This document shows, piece by piece, positions 37,611-47,269 of a stretch of DNA of 64,000 nucleotides (its first letter is position 1; every line of letters starts with the position of its first letter). The stretch covers positions 54,358-118,357 of the forward strand of contig NZ_JAGIBH010000007.1 of NCBI RefSeq assembly GCF_017744445.1, given 5' to 3'. The translations under genes were made by a program, and so were the position numbers. Source of the DNA: Caulobacter sp. (GTDB taxonomy: Bacteria; Pseudomonadota; Alphaproteobacteria; Caulobacterales; Caulobacteraceae). The notes beneath the pieces are model-generated. The model worked only from the letters and a program-made list of their open reading frames with translations, was not told where the DNA came from and did not search any database.

Positions 37611-39020
37611 TTATTGTTGGGCTTGGTTGAGCTGGGAATTCTTCCGCGAGTACCCGAAATAGATCGCGCAAGCCGCCGCCACCCACACCGCGAACAGCAG
37701 CCAAGTATCCAGCGGCAGGCCGATGATCAGGTAGCCGCAGAAGGCCACGCTGAGCGCCGGCAGCACCGGGTACAGCGGGACCCTGTAGCCCCTCGGCAGG
37801 TCCGGCTGGGTGCGGCGCAGGATGATCACGCCCAGCGAGACGATGGCGAAGGCGATCAGGGTGCCCATGCTGGTCAGGTTGACCAGCACGTCCAGCGGCA
37901 CGAACGCCGCCAGCACGGCGATGAAGACCGCCACGATATAGGTGTTCAAGTCCGGGCTGTGGGTCTTGGGATCCAGGCGCTGGAACACCTTGGGCAGCAG
38001 GCCGTCGCGGCTCATGGCATAGAGGATCCGCGTCTGGCCGTACATGACGACCAGGGTGATCGAGAAGATCGACACGATCGCGCCGACGCACAGCACCAGC
38101 GAGGTCCAGGCCTGGCCCGTCAGGTTGCGCAGGATCACGGCGAGGCCAGCTTCCTGCCCCGCGAACGCGGTCCAGGGCTGGGCGCCGACGGCGGCCAGGG
38201 CCACCAGGATGTAGACGGCGGTGACGATCAGCAGGGAGAGCACGATGCCCAGCGGCAGGGTCTTGCGCGGGTCCTTGACCTCTTCGCCGGCCGTCGAGAC
38301 CGCGTCGATGCCGATATAGGAAAAGAAGATCGACGAGGCCGCCGCGCCCACGCCCGCCACGCCCATCGGCATGAACGGCGTCAGGTTGCCGGCGTGGAAG
38401 CCGCTGAAGGCCACCACGACGAAGAACAGCAGGACGAGCAGCTTCAGCACCACCAGCACGGCGTTGATCGCCGCCGACTCCTTCACGCCCCGTAGCAAGA
38501 GGATCATGCAGGCCCCGACCAGCACCACGGCCGGCACGTTGACGATCCCGCCCGCGCCGGGGGCTTTCGCGATCGCATCGGGCATCTTCCAGCCGACCAG
38601 GTCGACCAGCATCTCGTTCAGATACTGCCCCCAGCCCACGGCGATGGCGCTGGCCGAGACGGCGTATTCCAGCAGCAGGCACGCCCCGACCAGGAAGGCG
38701 ACGAACTCGCCCAGGGTGGCGTAGGCGTACGAGTACGAAGATCCCGACACCGGAATGGTCGAGGCCAGCTCGGCGTAGCACAGCGCCGTCAGCGCCGCCG
38801 TGATCCCGGCCAGCACGAACGAGACGATCACCGCCGGACCCGCCGCCGGCACGGCCGTGGTCAGGGCCACGAAGATGCCGGTGCCGATCGTCGCGCCGAC
38901 GCCCAGCATGGTCAGCTGGAAGAGGCCTATCGAGCGGTGCAGGTTCTCGGGAGGATGCTCGCCCTCGACATTGGCGACGGGCTTGCGGCGCAGGAGGTCG
39001 GCGGCGCGGAACGGGGCCAT
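37611..39020 (-). CDS. APC family amino acid permease
   Basis: 469 residues, about twelve hydrophobic helices. The N-terminus has the family G-V-G-A-T-I-G-T-G-I-F motif in helix 1 and S-G-S-S-Y-S-Y-A-Y-A-T-L-G-E in helix 3, as in cationic amino acid transporter-type permeases of the APC superfamily. Substrate not determinable. Located in the inner membrane. It is separated from cfa downstream by a family B element. Confidence 0.88.
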   Translation of the reverse strand: MAPFRAADLLRRKPVANVEGEHPPENLHRSIGLFQLTMLGVGATIGTGIFVALTTAVPAAGPAVIVSFVLAGITAALTALCYAELASTIPVSGSSYSYAYATLGEFVAFLVGACLLLEYAVSASAIAVGWGQYLNEMLVDLVGWKMPDAIAKAPGAGGIVNVPAVVLVGACMILLLRGVKESAAINAVLVVLKLLVLLFFVVVAFSGFHAGNLTPFMPMGVAGVGAAASSIFFSYIGIDAVSTAGEEVKDPRKTLPLGIVLSLLIVTAVYILVALAAVGAQPWTAFAGQEAGLAVILRNLTGQAWTSLVLCVGAIVSIFSITLVVMYGQTRILYAMSRDGLLPKVFQRLDPKTHSPDLNTYIVAVFIAVLAAFVPLDVLVNLTSMGTLIAFAIVSLGVIILRRTQPDLPRGYRVPLYPVLPALSVAFCGYLIIGLPLDTWLLFAVWVAAACAIYFGYSRKNSQLNQAQQ

Positions 39021-39089
39021 GGCGGCTCCTTGGGACAGTCAGGCGGCGCTAATAGCCGCGCGGTTGGCCTCTAGCAACCAGCCTCCCAC

Positions 39090-39210
39090 CCACCCCCGAC
39101 TATCCCCGCGAAAGCGGGGACCCAAGCCGAGTCGGTAGATTGGAGTTGGGCCGCGCCACATCCCGAACGTCAGCTTGGGTCCCCGCTTTCGCGGGGATAG
39201 TCGGGGGTGG
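39090..39210. repeat. Intergenic repeat family B, copy 1
   Basis: Perfect 38-bp inverted repeat: 39090-39127 pairs with 39173-39210 around a 45-base centre. Each arm holds CCCCGC-GAAA-GCGGGG. The centre is also conserved, in opposite orientation, in the copy at 57611-57738. It lies between two same-direction genes. Confidence 0.85.
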
Positions 39211-39212
39211 AG

Positions 39213-40397
39213 TTAGGTCGCGGCCTTGGCGAGCAGATAATCCCGCGTCAGCGGCACCGCGTCCCGCTTCTTGGCCAGCTGGATCTGGAAGACCATGTGG
39301 CCGCCGTGCCGGAAGCCCAGCTCGGCCCCGGCCAGATAGAACTCCCACATCCGCCGGAAGCGGGCGTCGAACATGGTCGGGATGTCGGGATCGGCCATGA
39401 ACCGCTCGCGCCAGATGCGGCAGGTCTCGGCATAGTGCAGGCGCAGGATCTCGACGTCGGTGATCCACAGACCCGCCTGTTCGATGGCGGTGACGATCTC
39501 CGACAGGCCGGGGATGTAGCCGCCGGGGAAGATGTACTTCTGGGTGAAGGCGTTGGTCGCGCCCGGCCCGTGCATCTTGCCGATCGAGTGGACCAGGGCG
39601 ACGCCGTCCTCGTCCAGCAGCTTGGCGATGGTCTCGAAATAGGTCCGGAAGTTCGGGGCGCCGACGTGTTCCAGCATGCCCACCGAGACGATGCGGTCGA
39701 ACTTTTCATTCAGGTCGCGATAGTCGGTCAGGCGGAAGTCGGTCTTGTCGGCCAGGCCGGCCTTCTCGGCGCGCTCCTTGGCCAGGGCCAGCTGCTCGGT
39801 CGACAGGGTCACGCCCGTCATCTGCGCCCCGAAGTCCTTGGCCAGGGTCATGGACAGGCCGCCCCAGCCCGAGCCGATGTCCAGGGTCTTCATGCCCGGC
39901 TGGATGAGCAGCTTGCGGCCGATCAGGGCCTTCTTGGCGGCCTGGGCCTCCTCCAGCGTCATGTCCGGACGCTCGAAATAGGCGCAGGAGTACTGCATGT
40001 CGGTGTCGAGGAACCGGCGATACAGGTCGTTCGACAGGTCGTAGTGGTGCGAGACGTTGCGGCGCGAGGCGACCCGGTCGTTGACCTGCTGGATCCGCCG
40101 CTTCAGCGCCTTGCGGAACCGGCTGAAGCCCGAGCCGCGCTTGGGTTTGCGCCCGCCGCTCTCGCCGACGATGGTCAGGAGCTGGTCGATCGTACCCTGC
40201 TCGAAGACGATGTCGCCTTCCATATAGCCTTCGCCCAGGCCCAGGCTGGGATTGGCCAGGCGTCGCAGGCCCCGGCTATTGATGCGGATGGCGACAGGCG
40301 GGCCCGTGCCGTCTCCCGCCTTGATGACCCGGCCTCCCGGCAGATGCGCCGTGAAGTCGCCGGTCTTGATCATTTTGCTGAGCAGGGCTTCGATCAT
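39213..40397 (-). CDS. cfa: Cyclopropane-fatty-acyl-phospholipid synthase family protein
   Basis: 394 residues. The C-terminal domain is a SAM-dependent methyltransferase with L-D-I-G-S-G-W-G-G-L, H-Y-D-L-S-N-D-L-Y, G-M-L-E-H-V-G and F-P-G-G-Y-I-P. It would methylenate double bonds of membrane phospholipid acyl chains at the inner membrane face. The N-terminal about 100 residues form the usual lipid-binding domain. Its 3' end abuts the family B repeat. Divergent from trmO with 57 bases between. Confidence 0.92.
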   Translation of the reverse strand: MIEALLSKMIKTGDFTAHLPGGRVIKAGDGTGPPVAIRINSRGLRRLANPSLGLGEGYMEGDIVFEQGTIDQLLTIVGESGGRKPKRGSGFSRFRKALKRRIQQVNDRVASRRNVSHHYDLSNDLYRRFLDTDMQYSCAYFERPDMTLEEAQAAKKALIGRKLLIQPGMKTLDIGSGWGGLSMTLAKDFGAQMTGVTLSTEQLALAKERAEKAGLADKTDFRLTDYRDLNEKFDRIVSVGMLEHVGAPNFRTYFETIAKLLDEDGVALVHSIGKMHGPGATNAFTQKYIFPGGYIPGLSEIVTAIEQAGLWITDVEILRLHYAETCRIWRERFMADPDIPTMFDARFRRMWEFYLAGAELGFRHGGHMVFQIQLAKKRDAVPLTRDYLLAKAAT

Positions 40398-40454
40398 CCG
40401 ACCAACTTAAGCACTGGTTCGTCCGCGACAACCTGTCGCACACGGAGGAAATCG

Positions 40455-40916
40455 ATGTCGATCGTTATGACGCCGGTCGGGCGGGTCGAAGGCGGCCGCG
40501 ATGTCCCGGAAGACGACGACTGGGGCCAAAGCCTGGCTCGCATCGTCCTGGACCCCGATCGCTTCGACGACGAGGCGCTGATGGGGCTGGAAACCTTCAG
40601 CCACGCCGAGGTGATCTATGTCTTCGACAAGGTCACCGACGCCCAGATCGTCACCGGCGCCCGCCACCCGCGCGGCAATACCGACTGGCCGCGCATCGGC
40701 ATCTTCGCCCAGCGCGGCAAGAACCGGCCCAACCGCATCGGCGTCACGGTCTGCGAGATCGTTTCGGTGGCCGGCCGGGTGCTGGAGGTCCGGGGCCTGG
40801 ACGCCATCGACGGCACGCCCGTCCTCGACATCAAGCCGGTGATGAGCGGCTTCGCGCCGCGCGGCGAGGTCCGCGAGCCGGCCTGGGCGCGCGAGATCAT
40901 GGAGAAGTACTGGTGA
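40455..40916 (+). CDS. trmO: TsaA/TrmO-type tRNA methyltransferase
   Basis: 153 residues with GGAGGAA upstream of ATG 40455. Single TsaA-like beta-barrel domain: P-V-G-R-V-E near the start, R-H-P-R-G, R-P-N-R-I-G-V-T-V-C-E-I and G-L-D-A-I-D-G-T-P-V-L-D-I-K-P. TrmO N6-methylates the threonylcarbamoyl adenosine at position 37 of some tRNAs; family members lacking that role exist. Translationally coupled to the next gene through a GTGA overlap. Confidence 0.85.
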   Translation: MSIVMTPVGRVEGGRDVPEDDDWGQSLARIVLDPDRFDDEALMGLETFSHAEVIYVFDKVTDAQIVTGARHPRGNTDWPRIGIFAQRGKNRPNRIGVTVCEIVSVAGRVLEVRGLDAIDGTPVLDIKPVMSGFAPRGEVREPAWAREIMEKYW

Positions 40917-41431
40917 GCCGGGACCTGGTCGTCGAACGCGCCGGCGCCGACGCGGCGCCGATCATCGCCAACCTGATGCAGCTCTACATCCACGACTTCT
41001 CGGAGCTGTGGTTCGACCGCGAGGTCGAGGGCGAGCTGGGTCCGGACGGGCTGTATTCCGGCTATCCGGGACTCGACACCTACTGGAGCGATCCGGCGCG
41101 CGAGGCCTGGCTGTTCCGGATCAACGGCCTGCCAGTCGGCTTCGCCCTGGTCAACGATGTGGCCCATTCCCGCAGCCCCATCGACCGGGCGGTGGCCGAG
41201 TTCTTCGTGGTCCGCAAGCATCGTCGGCGCGGGGTCGGCCTCGCCGCCGCCCACGCTTTGTTCGGCACGGCCTGGGGCGTCTGGGAGGCAGCGGTGGTCC
41301 GCCGCAATGCCGGCGCCCTGGCCTTCTGGCGCCAGGCGGCCGCCAGCTATCCGGGCGTGCGCGACATCGTCGAGGAGGACCACGACGACGCGCTGTGGAA
41401 CGGCGCGGTGCTGCGGTTTCGGGTGGGATAG
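40913..41431 (+). CDS. GNAT-type N-acetyltransferase
   Basis: 172 residues from a GTG that overlaps the trmO stop (GTGA), showing translational coupling. The acetyl-CoA binding region reads V-R-K-H-R-R-R-G-V-G-L-A-A-A-H, the canonical Q/R-x-x-G-x-G/A pattern; the following beta-alpha unit carries W-E-A-A-V-V-R-R-N-A-G-A-L-A-F-W. Substrate unknown. Coupling to trmO suggests a shared control but not a shared pathway. Confidence 0.85.
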   Translation: MSRDLVVERAGADAAPIIANLMQLYIHDFSELWFDREVEGELGPDGLYSGYPGLDTYWSDPAREAWLFRINGLPVGFALVNDVAHSRSPIDRAVAEFFVVRKHRRRGVGLAAAHALFGTAWGVWEAAVVRRNAGALAFWRQAAASYPGVRDIVEEDHDDALWNGAVLRFRVG

Positions 41432-41508
41432 GTCTGGTTCTCGACGGACGGCGCGTGTTCCCTTATCTAAGGTTGAGCTATCAAGCTTGAGTGGCAAGGG
41501 GAGCGGCG

Positions 41509-42798
41509 TTGGCCAACTTCATCATCGGATCGGGTTATCTGCTGGATTTCTCGGACCTGGCGACCAGCGGTCCCAAGCTGTCGGCGCCGTTCGTGAAGAC
41601 GCCGACGCGCTTCGAGATCGACGAAGGCGGCGGCATCCGCGAGGTGTTTGTCGGAACCGGCTTCACCTACGCCGCCAACGGTTATCCCAGCGGCGGCCTG
41701 GTCACCGAACTGACCGTCTATGACGGCTCGGATATCGTGGCGCGCTACACGGAACTCTCGGCATCGGCGGCGACGCTGAGCGGGTTCTTCGCCACCGGAA
41801 ACTATCTGGGCATCCAGGCCTATCTCTTCAGTGGCGACGACGTGATAGTGGGCGGCGACGACGAGGACGTGCTGCACGGCTTCACCGGCACCGACATCCT
41901 GACCGGTGGTGACGGCGACGACGTCATCTATGGCGACGAGGGCAACGACCTGATCGATGGCGGCTCGGGGCGCGATGCGGCTGTCTATTCGAAAGCGATG
42001 AGCAACTACGGCATCACGCGGGTGAAGGGCGACCTCTGGACGATCTATGACAAGACCGGTCCCGAGGGCAGCGACATCCTCACCTACATCGAGACGCTCA
42101 AGTTCGCCGACAAGTCGATCACCCTGTTCTACATCGACCGGACGACCGAGACCGCCACAACCAATATCCTGCGGTCCGCGACGGCCTATACCGAGATCTC
42201 GGTCTTCGTCGCCAACAACGTCATGACCAAGGCCCAGGCCGTGACGGACCTGGTCAAGCTGGCCGACGCGACGACCTCGGTGGCGACGCTGTCCTATCAG
42301 TTCTTCACCGGAAAGATTCCGAGCCTGGGCGGCATCGACTACCTGGTCTCGGCGACGGGGCCGAACGCCAACAACCTCAACAGCGCCTACTACCAGAGCT
42401 TCAACCTGGAAAACCGCTACATCAATTTCGCGGTCAATCTGGGCAAGGTCGGCGAGGGGAACGCCAAGTTCACGGCCGAGTACGGGGCCCTGTCGCTGTT
42501 CGACGCCACCAAGAAGGCCTATGCGACGATCTTCGGCGGTACGCCGACGGACGCCAAGGTGCACGCCCTGATCGATACCCGCGTCGACTATTTCGCCAGC
42601 TATGGCGGTGACGGCGCAGGCGGCATCGGGACCAAGGCGGCCATGGTCGGCTGGTTGCTGGCCGAGGCCGCCAAGGCCGATGTCGGCATGTATTCCAAGG
42701 CCAACGACGCCTTCCTGACCGACCTGGCCGACGGGGCGACCTTCGCGGTCGACCTCATCGGGGTCTATGGCAAGGCCGCGTACGCCTATTACGGCTGA
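41509..42798 (+). CDS. RTX protein with C-terminal RsaA N-domain-like module (paralogue 1)
   Basis: 429 residues from the TTG at 41509, chosen for the GGGGAG six bases upstream; a GTG at 41491 adds six residues. N-terminal segment with G-T-G-F-T-Y-A-A-N-G-Y-P-S-G-G (about 49-63), a block of Ca-binding nonapeptides (G-G-D-G-D-D-V-I-Y, G-D-E-G-N-D-L-I-D; about 108-155), a linker, and a C-terminal region (about 215-429) with [25 protein letters not shown] and D-L-A-D-G-A. From memory this last region matches the first 230 residues of Caulobacter RsaA, the LPS-binding part of the S-layer. No Sec signal; type I secretion is likely by family. Function unknown. Confidence 0.85.
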   Translation: MANFIIGSGYLLDFSDLATSGPKLSAPFVKTPTRFEIDEGGGIREVFVGTGFTYAANGYPSGGLVTELTVYDGSDIVARYTELSASAATLSGFFATGNYLGIQAYLFSGDDVIVGGDDEDVLHGFTGTDILTGGDGDDVIYGDEGNDLIDGGSGRDAAVYSKAMSNYGITRVKGDLWTIYDKTGPEGSDILTYIETLKFADKSITLFYIDRTTETATTNILRSATAYTEISVFVANNVMTKAQAVTDLVKLADATTSVATLSYQFFTGKIPSLGGIDYLVSATGPNANNLNSAYYQSFNLENRYINFAVNLGKVGEGNAKFTAEYGALSLFDATKKAYATIFGGTPTDAKVHALIDTRVDYFASYGGDGAGGIGTKAAMVGWLLAEAAKADVGMYSKANDAFLTDLADGATFAVDLIGVYGKAAYAYYG

Positions 42799-42885
42799 TC
42801 GCTGGAGCGCGATTCGACGAAATAACGTTGGTATGTGATATTCTCGCCTGGGCTGAAAGTCGCAAAGACTTCTCGGGAGGCGCGC

Positions 42886-44184
42886 ATGGGCAAGCTGACA
42901 GTAGGCGTCGACACCGCATTCGATCTGCTGACGACGGACGCCACGCCGCTGCCGACGCCGACGGAGCGGTCGCCGACCAAGTTCGTCTTCGATTTCGGGA
43001 TCGTGTTCGGCTTCTCGGTGAAGCAGGAGGTCATCGGGACGGGCTTCACCTACGGCGCCGACGGTTTTCCGACCGGCGGCGTGATGACCGGCATGATCGG
43101 CTATGTCGGCGGCGTGGTCGCGACCAGCATCACCGAGGTGTCGGCCTCGGTGACCCTGTGGGTCGAATACCGCAAGGGCGACGCCCAGGCGGCGATCCAG
43201 CTGCTGCTGGCGGGCAACGACCAGCTGACCGGCGCCGCCGAGGACGACGAGATGCGCGGCGGGGCCGGCAACGACACGCTGCAGGGCGGGGCCGGCGACG
43301 ACATCATGTATGGCGACGCGGGCAACGACACCCTCACCGGCGGCTCCGGATCCGATACGGCCGGCTTCACCGGCGCCGTCGCCAATTTTAAGATCTCCAA
43401 GAGTGGGACGGGCTGGGTGGTCGCCGATACCCGTACGACCGCCAATGTCAGCCAGGGAACGGACGCCCTGGCCGAGATCGAGAAGCTGAAGTTCGACGAC
43501 CGCACCCTGACCCTGTCGCTGACCAACGGTCAGATCGACACCGCCACGGCCAATATTCTGCGCTCCAGCACGGCTTTCGAGACCTCGCTGCTGGTCGGCA
43601 ACGGGGCCAAGACCGTTAGCCAGGGCATCGCCGACCTGGTCAAGGCGGCCGATTCCACCACCACCGTGGCGACGCTGGCCTATCAGTTCTTCACCGGAAA
43701 AATCCCCGGCCTGGGCGGCATCGACTACCTGGTCTCGGCGACGGGGCCGAACGCTAACAACCTCAACAGCGCCTACTACCAGAGCTTCAATCTGGAGAAT
43801 CGCTACATCAACTTCGCTGTCAATCTGGGCAAGGTCGGCGAGGGGAATGCCAAGTTCACCGCCGAATACGGGGCCCTGTCGCTGTTCGACGCCACCAAGA
43901 AGGCCTACGCCACGATCTTCGGCGGTACGCCGACGGACGCCAAGGTCCATCTGTTGATCGACGGCCGCGTCGACTATTTCGCGGCCTATGGCGGCGACGG
44001 CGCAGGCGGCATCGGGACCAAGGCCGCCATGGTCGGCTGGCTGCTGGGCGAGGCGGCCAAGGCGGACGTGGGCATGTACGCCCGCGCCAGCGACGCCTTC
44101 CTGAACGACCTGGCCGACGGGGCGACCTTCGCGATCGATCTGGTGGGGGTCTATGGCAAGGCCGAGTACAACTACTCGGGTTGA
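42886..44184 (+). CDS. RTX protein with C-terminal RsaA N-domain-like module (paralogue 2)
   Basis: 432 residues, start fixed by GGGAGG five bases before ATG 42886. Same layout as its upstream neighbour: [15 protein letters not shown] (about 51-65), RTX nonapeptides ([18 protein letters not shown]; about 109-160) and the RsaA-like module (about 218-432). The last 170 residues are almost identical to paralogue 1, while the N-terminal 200 are clearly diverged. The gap between the genes is 87 bases with no terminator visible, so one transcript is possible. No type I exporter genes are in the window. Confidence 0.85.
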   Translation: MGKLTVGVDTAFDLLTTDATPLPTPTERSPTKFVFDFGIVFGFSVKQEVIGTGFTYGADGFPTGGVMTGMIGYVGGVVATSITEVSASVTLWVEYRKGDAQAAIQLLLAGNDQLTGAAEDDEMRGGAGNDTLQGGAGDDIMYGDAGNDTLTGGSGSDTAGFTGAVANFKISKSGTGWVVADTRTTANVSQGTDALAEIEKLKFDDRTLTLSLTNGQIDTATANILRSSTAFETSLLVGNGAKTVSQGIADLVKAADSTTTVATLAYQFFTGKIPGLGGIDYLVSATGPNANNLNSAYYQSFNLENRYINFAVNLGKVGEGNAKFTAEYGALSLFDATKKAYATIFGGTPTDAKVHLLIDGRVDYFAAYGGDGAGGIGTKAAMVGWLLGEAAKADVGMYARASDAFLNDLADGATFAIDLVGVYGKAEYNYSG

Positions 44185-44196
44185 GCCTATTGCGGG

Positions 44197-44652
44197 CTAG
44201 AGCTTCCGCAGCTCAGGACAGGCGTCGGGTTCGGCCGTCCAGCTGATGCTGGCGATCTTCCAGGCGCCGTCCTGTCTTGCGAGGGTGAAGACATCAATGC
44301 CGCAGTGAACGGTCTTGCCGTTCGCCGAGACCTCGTAAGGCGCGGTGACGGTGGCCAGGGCGCCGCGGCGGATGATCACCGGCGACCACATCCATTCCTT
44401 GACCCCGGTCGGCGGCTTGGCGCCGAAGCTTTCCTCGAAGCTGAAGCGGCGGGTCACGACGCTGCCGTCGGGTTTGGTGGTCAGGGACATCATCCGCATG
44501 TCCGGCAGCACGGCCGCGCGCATGGCGGCGGCGTCGCCCTTTTCCAGACCGTCGAAGAAGGCCTGGGCGACGGCCAGCACGGCCTTGTCCTCGGGATCGG
44601 CCTGCGGGGTGGGAGCCTGGACCAGGGCGGCGGCGAGCAGCAGGGCGAGCAT
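44197..44652 (-). CDS. Secreted NTF2/SnoaL-like protein
   Basis: 151 residues. Short signal peptide (MLALLLAAALVQA) then an NTF2-like domain (A-V-A-Q-A-F-F-D-G-L-E-K-G-D-A-A-A-M; later D-G-A-W-K-I-A-S-I-S-W). Probably periplasmic; ligand unknown. Last gene of a leftward three-gene run behind the lysoplasmalogenase (gap 19 bases). It ends 12 bases from the convergent RTX gene. Confidence 0.78.
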   Translation of the reverse strand: MLALLLAAALVQAPTPQADPEDKAVLAVAQAFFDGLEKGDAAAMRAAVLPDMRMMSLTTKPDGSVVTRRFSFEESFGAKPPTGVKEWMWSPVIIRRGALATVTAPYEVSANGKTVHCGIDVFTLARQDGAWKIASISWTAEPDACPELRKL

Positions 44653-44671
44653 GGCGGTCTCTCCGAAAGGT

Positions 44672-45304
44672 CTAGCTGAGCATGCCCCAGCAGATGGCCG
44701 CCTGTCCGCCCCAATAGAAGAACCAGACGGCCCAGGCCGTCAGGCGCGGCGAATTGAGCAGCTTGGCGCCCTTGAACAGGTCAAAGGACAGGATGGCGTC
44801 CGAGGCCATGAAGGCGAAGGCGCCGATCGTGGTCGCGATCGCGCGTTCGGGCAGCAGCAGACTGGAGACCACCATGCCGACGATGGCCAGCACATAGGCC
44901 ACGACCGGAATCTTCAGCTTGCCCAGGCTGCTCCACAGCAGGCGCAGCATCAGGCCGGCGGCCGCGCCGACGGCGATCGCGCCCGGCCAGAACAGAACGG
45001 GCGGCGGGCTCTCATGCTCCAGGAACAGCGGGATATAGACCAGGTGCCCGACCAGGAAGGCGCCCAGGCCGAACGGCAGCCAGCGTTTGGGATCCCCGGC
45101 CAAGAAGGCGTCGCCCAGGGCGCAGAAGGCCAGGGCGACCGCCAGCAGCACCGAGCCGCCGTCCAGATAGGCCAGCACCGCGAGGGCCGCGACGGCGCTG
45201 GTTTTCACAACCGTCCGAAGGATGGACGGGGGTTGTTGGACGAAGACCAGGCCGTAGGCGAGGGCGCTACCGGCCGCGATCGCCCACAGGATGGTCTCAG
45301 TCAT
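44672..45304 (-). CDS. Lysoplasmalogenase, YhhN/TMEM86 family
   Basis: 210 residues with seven to eight hydrophobic helices; A-F-C-A-L-G-D-A-F-L-A and the later A-F-M-A-S-D-A-I-L-S carry the two conserved acidic D residues of the family, which hydrolyses the vinyl-ether bond of lysoplasmalogens. Bacterial members act on related lipids or have unknown roles. Starts inside the end of the YkvA-like gene (8-base overlap), so it is translationally coupled to it. Confidence 0.85.
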   Translation of the reverse strand: MTETILWAIAAGSALAYGLVFVQQPPSILRTVVKTSAVAALAVLAYLDGGSVLLAVALAFCALGDAFLAGDPKRWLPFGLGAFLVGHLVYIPLFLEHESPPPVLFWPGAIAVGAAAGLMLRLLWSSLGKLKIPVVAYVLAIVGMVVSSLLLPERAIATTIGAFAFMASDAILSFDLFKGAKLLNSPRLTAWAVWFFYWGGQAAICWGMLS

Positions 45305-45704
45305 GAGACAGTTTCTGCAGGAAGGCCTGGGCGGCTTCCTTGTGGCGGGGTTTCACGGTCTTGCCCAGGATCGCCACCAGGGCCGCGAACACGGCGGCGT
45401 CATCGGTGAAGCCGATGGCCGGCAGGATGTCGGGAATGGCGTCGGTGGGCAGGACGAAATAGGCCAGGGCCGCGAAGATCATGCCCTTGGCCGCCGTGGG
45501 CGTCTCGGGGTCGCGGGCGGCCCACCAGACCGACAGGGCGTCGGCGGCGAACGGCACCTTGGCGGCGACCTTGCGGATCTTGGGCAGAAAGCCCTCGCGG
45601 ACCTTCTCCTCGTTGACGCGCACGGTCACGGGCGAGAGCGCCTTCTTGGGGTCCAGCACCTCGTTGACGTTTACGTCGGGGGACGGTTTGGCGTCGCGGC
45701 TCAT
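45297..45704 (-). CDS. YkvA/DUF1232 family membrane protein
   Basis: 135 residues from ATG 45704. The DUF1232 core is V-L-P-T-D-A-I-P-D-I-L-P-A-I-G-F-T-D-D-A-A-V, with a hydrophobic helix either side. Function unknown; usually a small inner-membrane protein. First gene of the leftward run with lysoplasmalogenase and the NTF2-like protein; divergent from the SDR gene 55 bases away. Confidence 0.88.
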   Translation of the reverse strand: MSRDAKPSPDVNVNEVLDPKKALSPVTVRVNEEKVREGFLPKIRKVAAKVPFAADALSVWWAARDPETPTAAKGMIFAALAYFVLPTDAIPDILPAIGFTDDAAVFAALVAILGKTVKPRHKEAAQAFLQKLSHD

Positions 45705-45759
45705 CGGGATAAACACCTCTTCAAACTCGATCCTAAACGCGAACTTTGGGGAAACGTCC

Positions 45760-46542
<783 letters not shown>

Positions 46543-46553
46543 ACTGGAAAAGG

Positions 46554-46581
46554 AAAGGGGCCCCGGTCGGGGCCCCTTTTT
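46554..46581 (+). terminator. Rho-independent terminator after the SDR gene
   Basis: AAAGGGGCCCC (46554-46564), loop GGTC, GGGGCCCCTTT (46569-46579), then further T bases: an 11-bp perfect stem with an ending T-run. It sits in the 40-base gap between convergent genes and the A-rich left flank lets it work both ways. Confidence 0.93.
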
Positions 46582-46582
46582 G

Positions 46583-47173
46583 TTACTTCGGCTCCGGCCG
46601 CTGTATGCTGCTGGCCAGGTTGCTCATGATCTCGCGGGCGTCGTAGGCGCGCGGGTCGCCTTCCGGCTTCTTGCCCTTGTGCAGCAGGATCTCGGCGCCG
46701 GCCTCGAAACGCTCCACCGTGCGGATCTGAGCGCGGTCGGCGAAGAAGGGGTCACCCCAGAACGGGTCCCAGGTGCGCCAGCCATAACCGCCGCCGAAAT
46801 AGCGCCAGGACGGGCGCCAGTAGCCGTACGGATAGCCATAGCCGAAGCCCGGGCGCGCGAACGGATCGGGCTCGATGTACGAGCGGGCGGTGCGGTCGGT
46901 GCGGTGGTCGGCGGTCTCGAACCAGTCGTAGCCCTGCTGCACGGTCAGTTCGGCCGACCGATAGAGCAGGTAGCGCTCGACCGTCTCGCGCGAGGTCAGG
47001 CTGTTGCCGGCGAAGCTGATCCGATAGCGGTCGCTTTCCAGCCGCTGCTCGGAGAAGCCGCCGGTGGTCGAGCCCGACGTGACGCGCGGCTGATACGGGG
47101 TAGGCGTCGCGCAAGCCGCTAAGGTCGCGGCGAGAGCCAACGACGCGGCGATGGCGACCTTCTTCATGGACAT
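46583..47173 (-). CDS. CC0125/CC1285-type lipoprotein
   Basis: 196 residues from ATG 47173, preceded by AAGGAG. Signal peptide with lipobox L-A-A-C, so the mature protein starts at a lipid-modified Cys. The mature part has S-D-R-Y-R-I-S-F-A-G-N-S-L-T-S-R-E-T-V followed by a Tyr/Trp/Gly/Pro-rich stretch. This matches the CC0125/CC1285 lipoprotein family as I remember it. Most likely outer membrane or periplasmic; function unknown. Confidence 0.85.
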   Translation of the reverse strand: MSMKKVAIAASLALAATLAACATPTPYQPRVTSGSTTGGFSEQRLESDRYRISFAGNSLTSRETVERYLLYRSAELTVQQGYDWFETADHRTDRTARSYIEPDPFARPGFGYGYPYGYWRPSWRYFGGGYGWRTWDPFWGDPFFADRAQIRTVERFEAGAEILLHKGKKPEGDPRAYDAREIMSNLASSIQRPEPK

Positions 47174-47269
47174 GACTTGCTCCTTCAAGCGGAGTCCTCG
47201 GTGTTTAGGACAACTCTGGCTGGGCTTTGTGGTTTCGCCAAGGCGCCGTTTGATGCAGCGGCGTAACCA

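Noticed and set aside
41474..41490. TTGA-N4-TCAA and palindrome TCAAGCTTGA before the first RTX gene
   Set aside because: Spacing is wrong for FNR-type sites, and a 10-bp palindrome alone is weak; kept only as a possible promoter detail.
41509..44184. Reading the RTX pair as ordinary hemolysins
   Set aside because: There are too few nonapeptides, no pore-forming or acylation region, and no adjacent hlyC/B/D-like genes.
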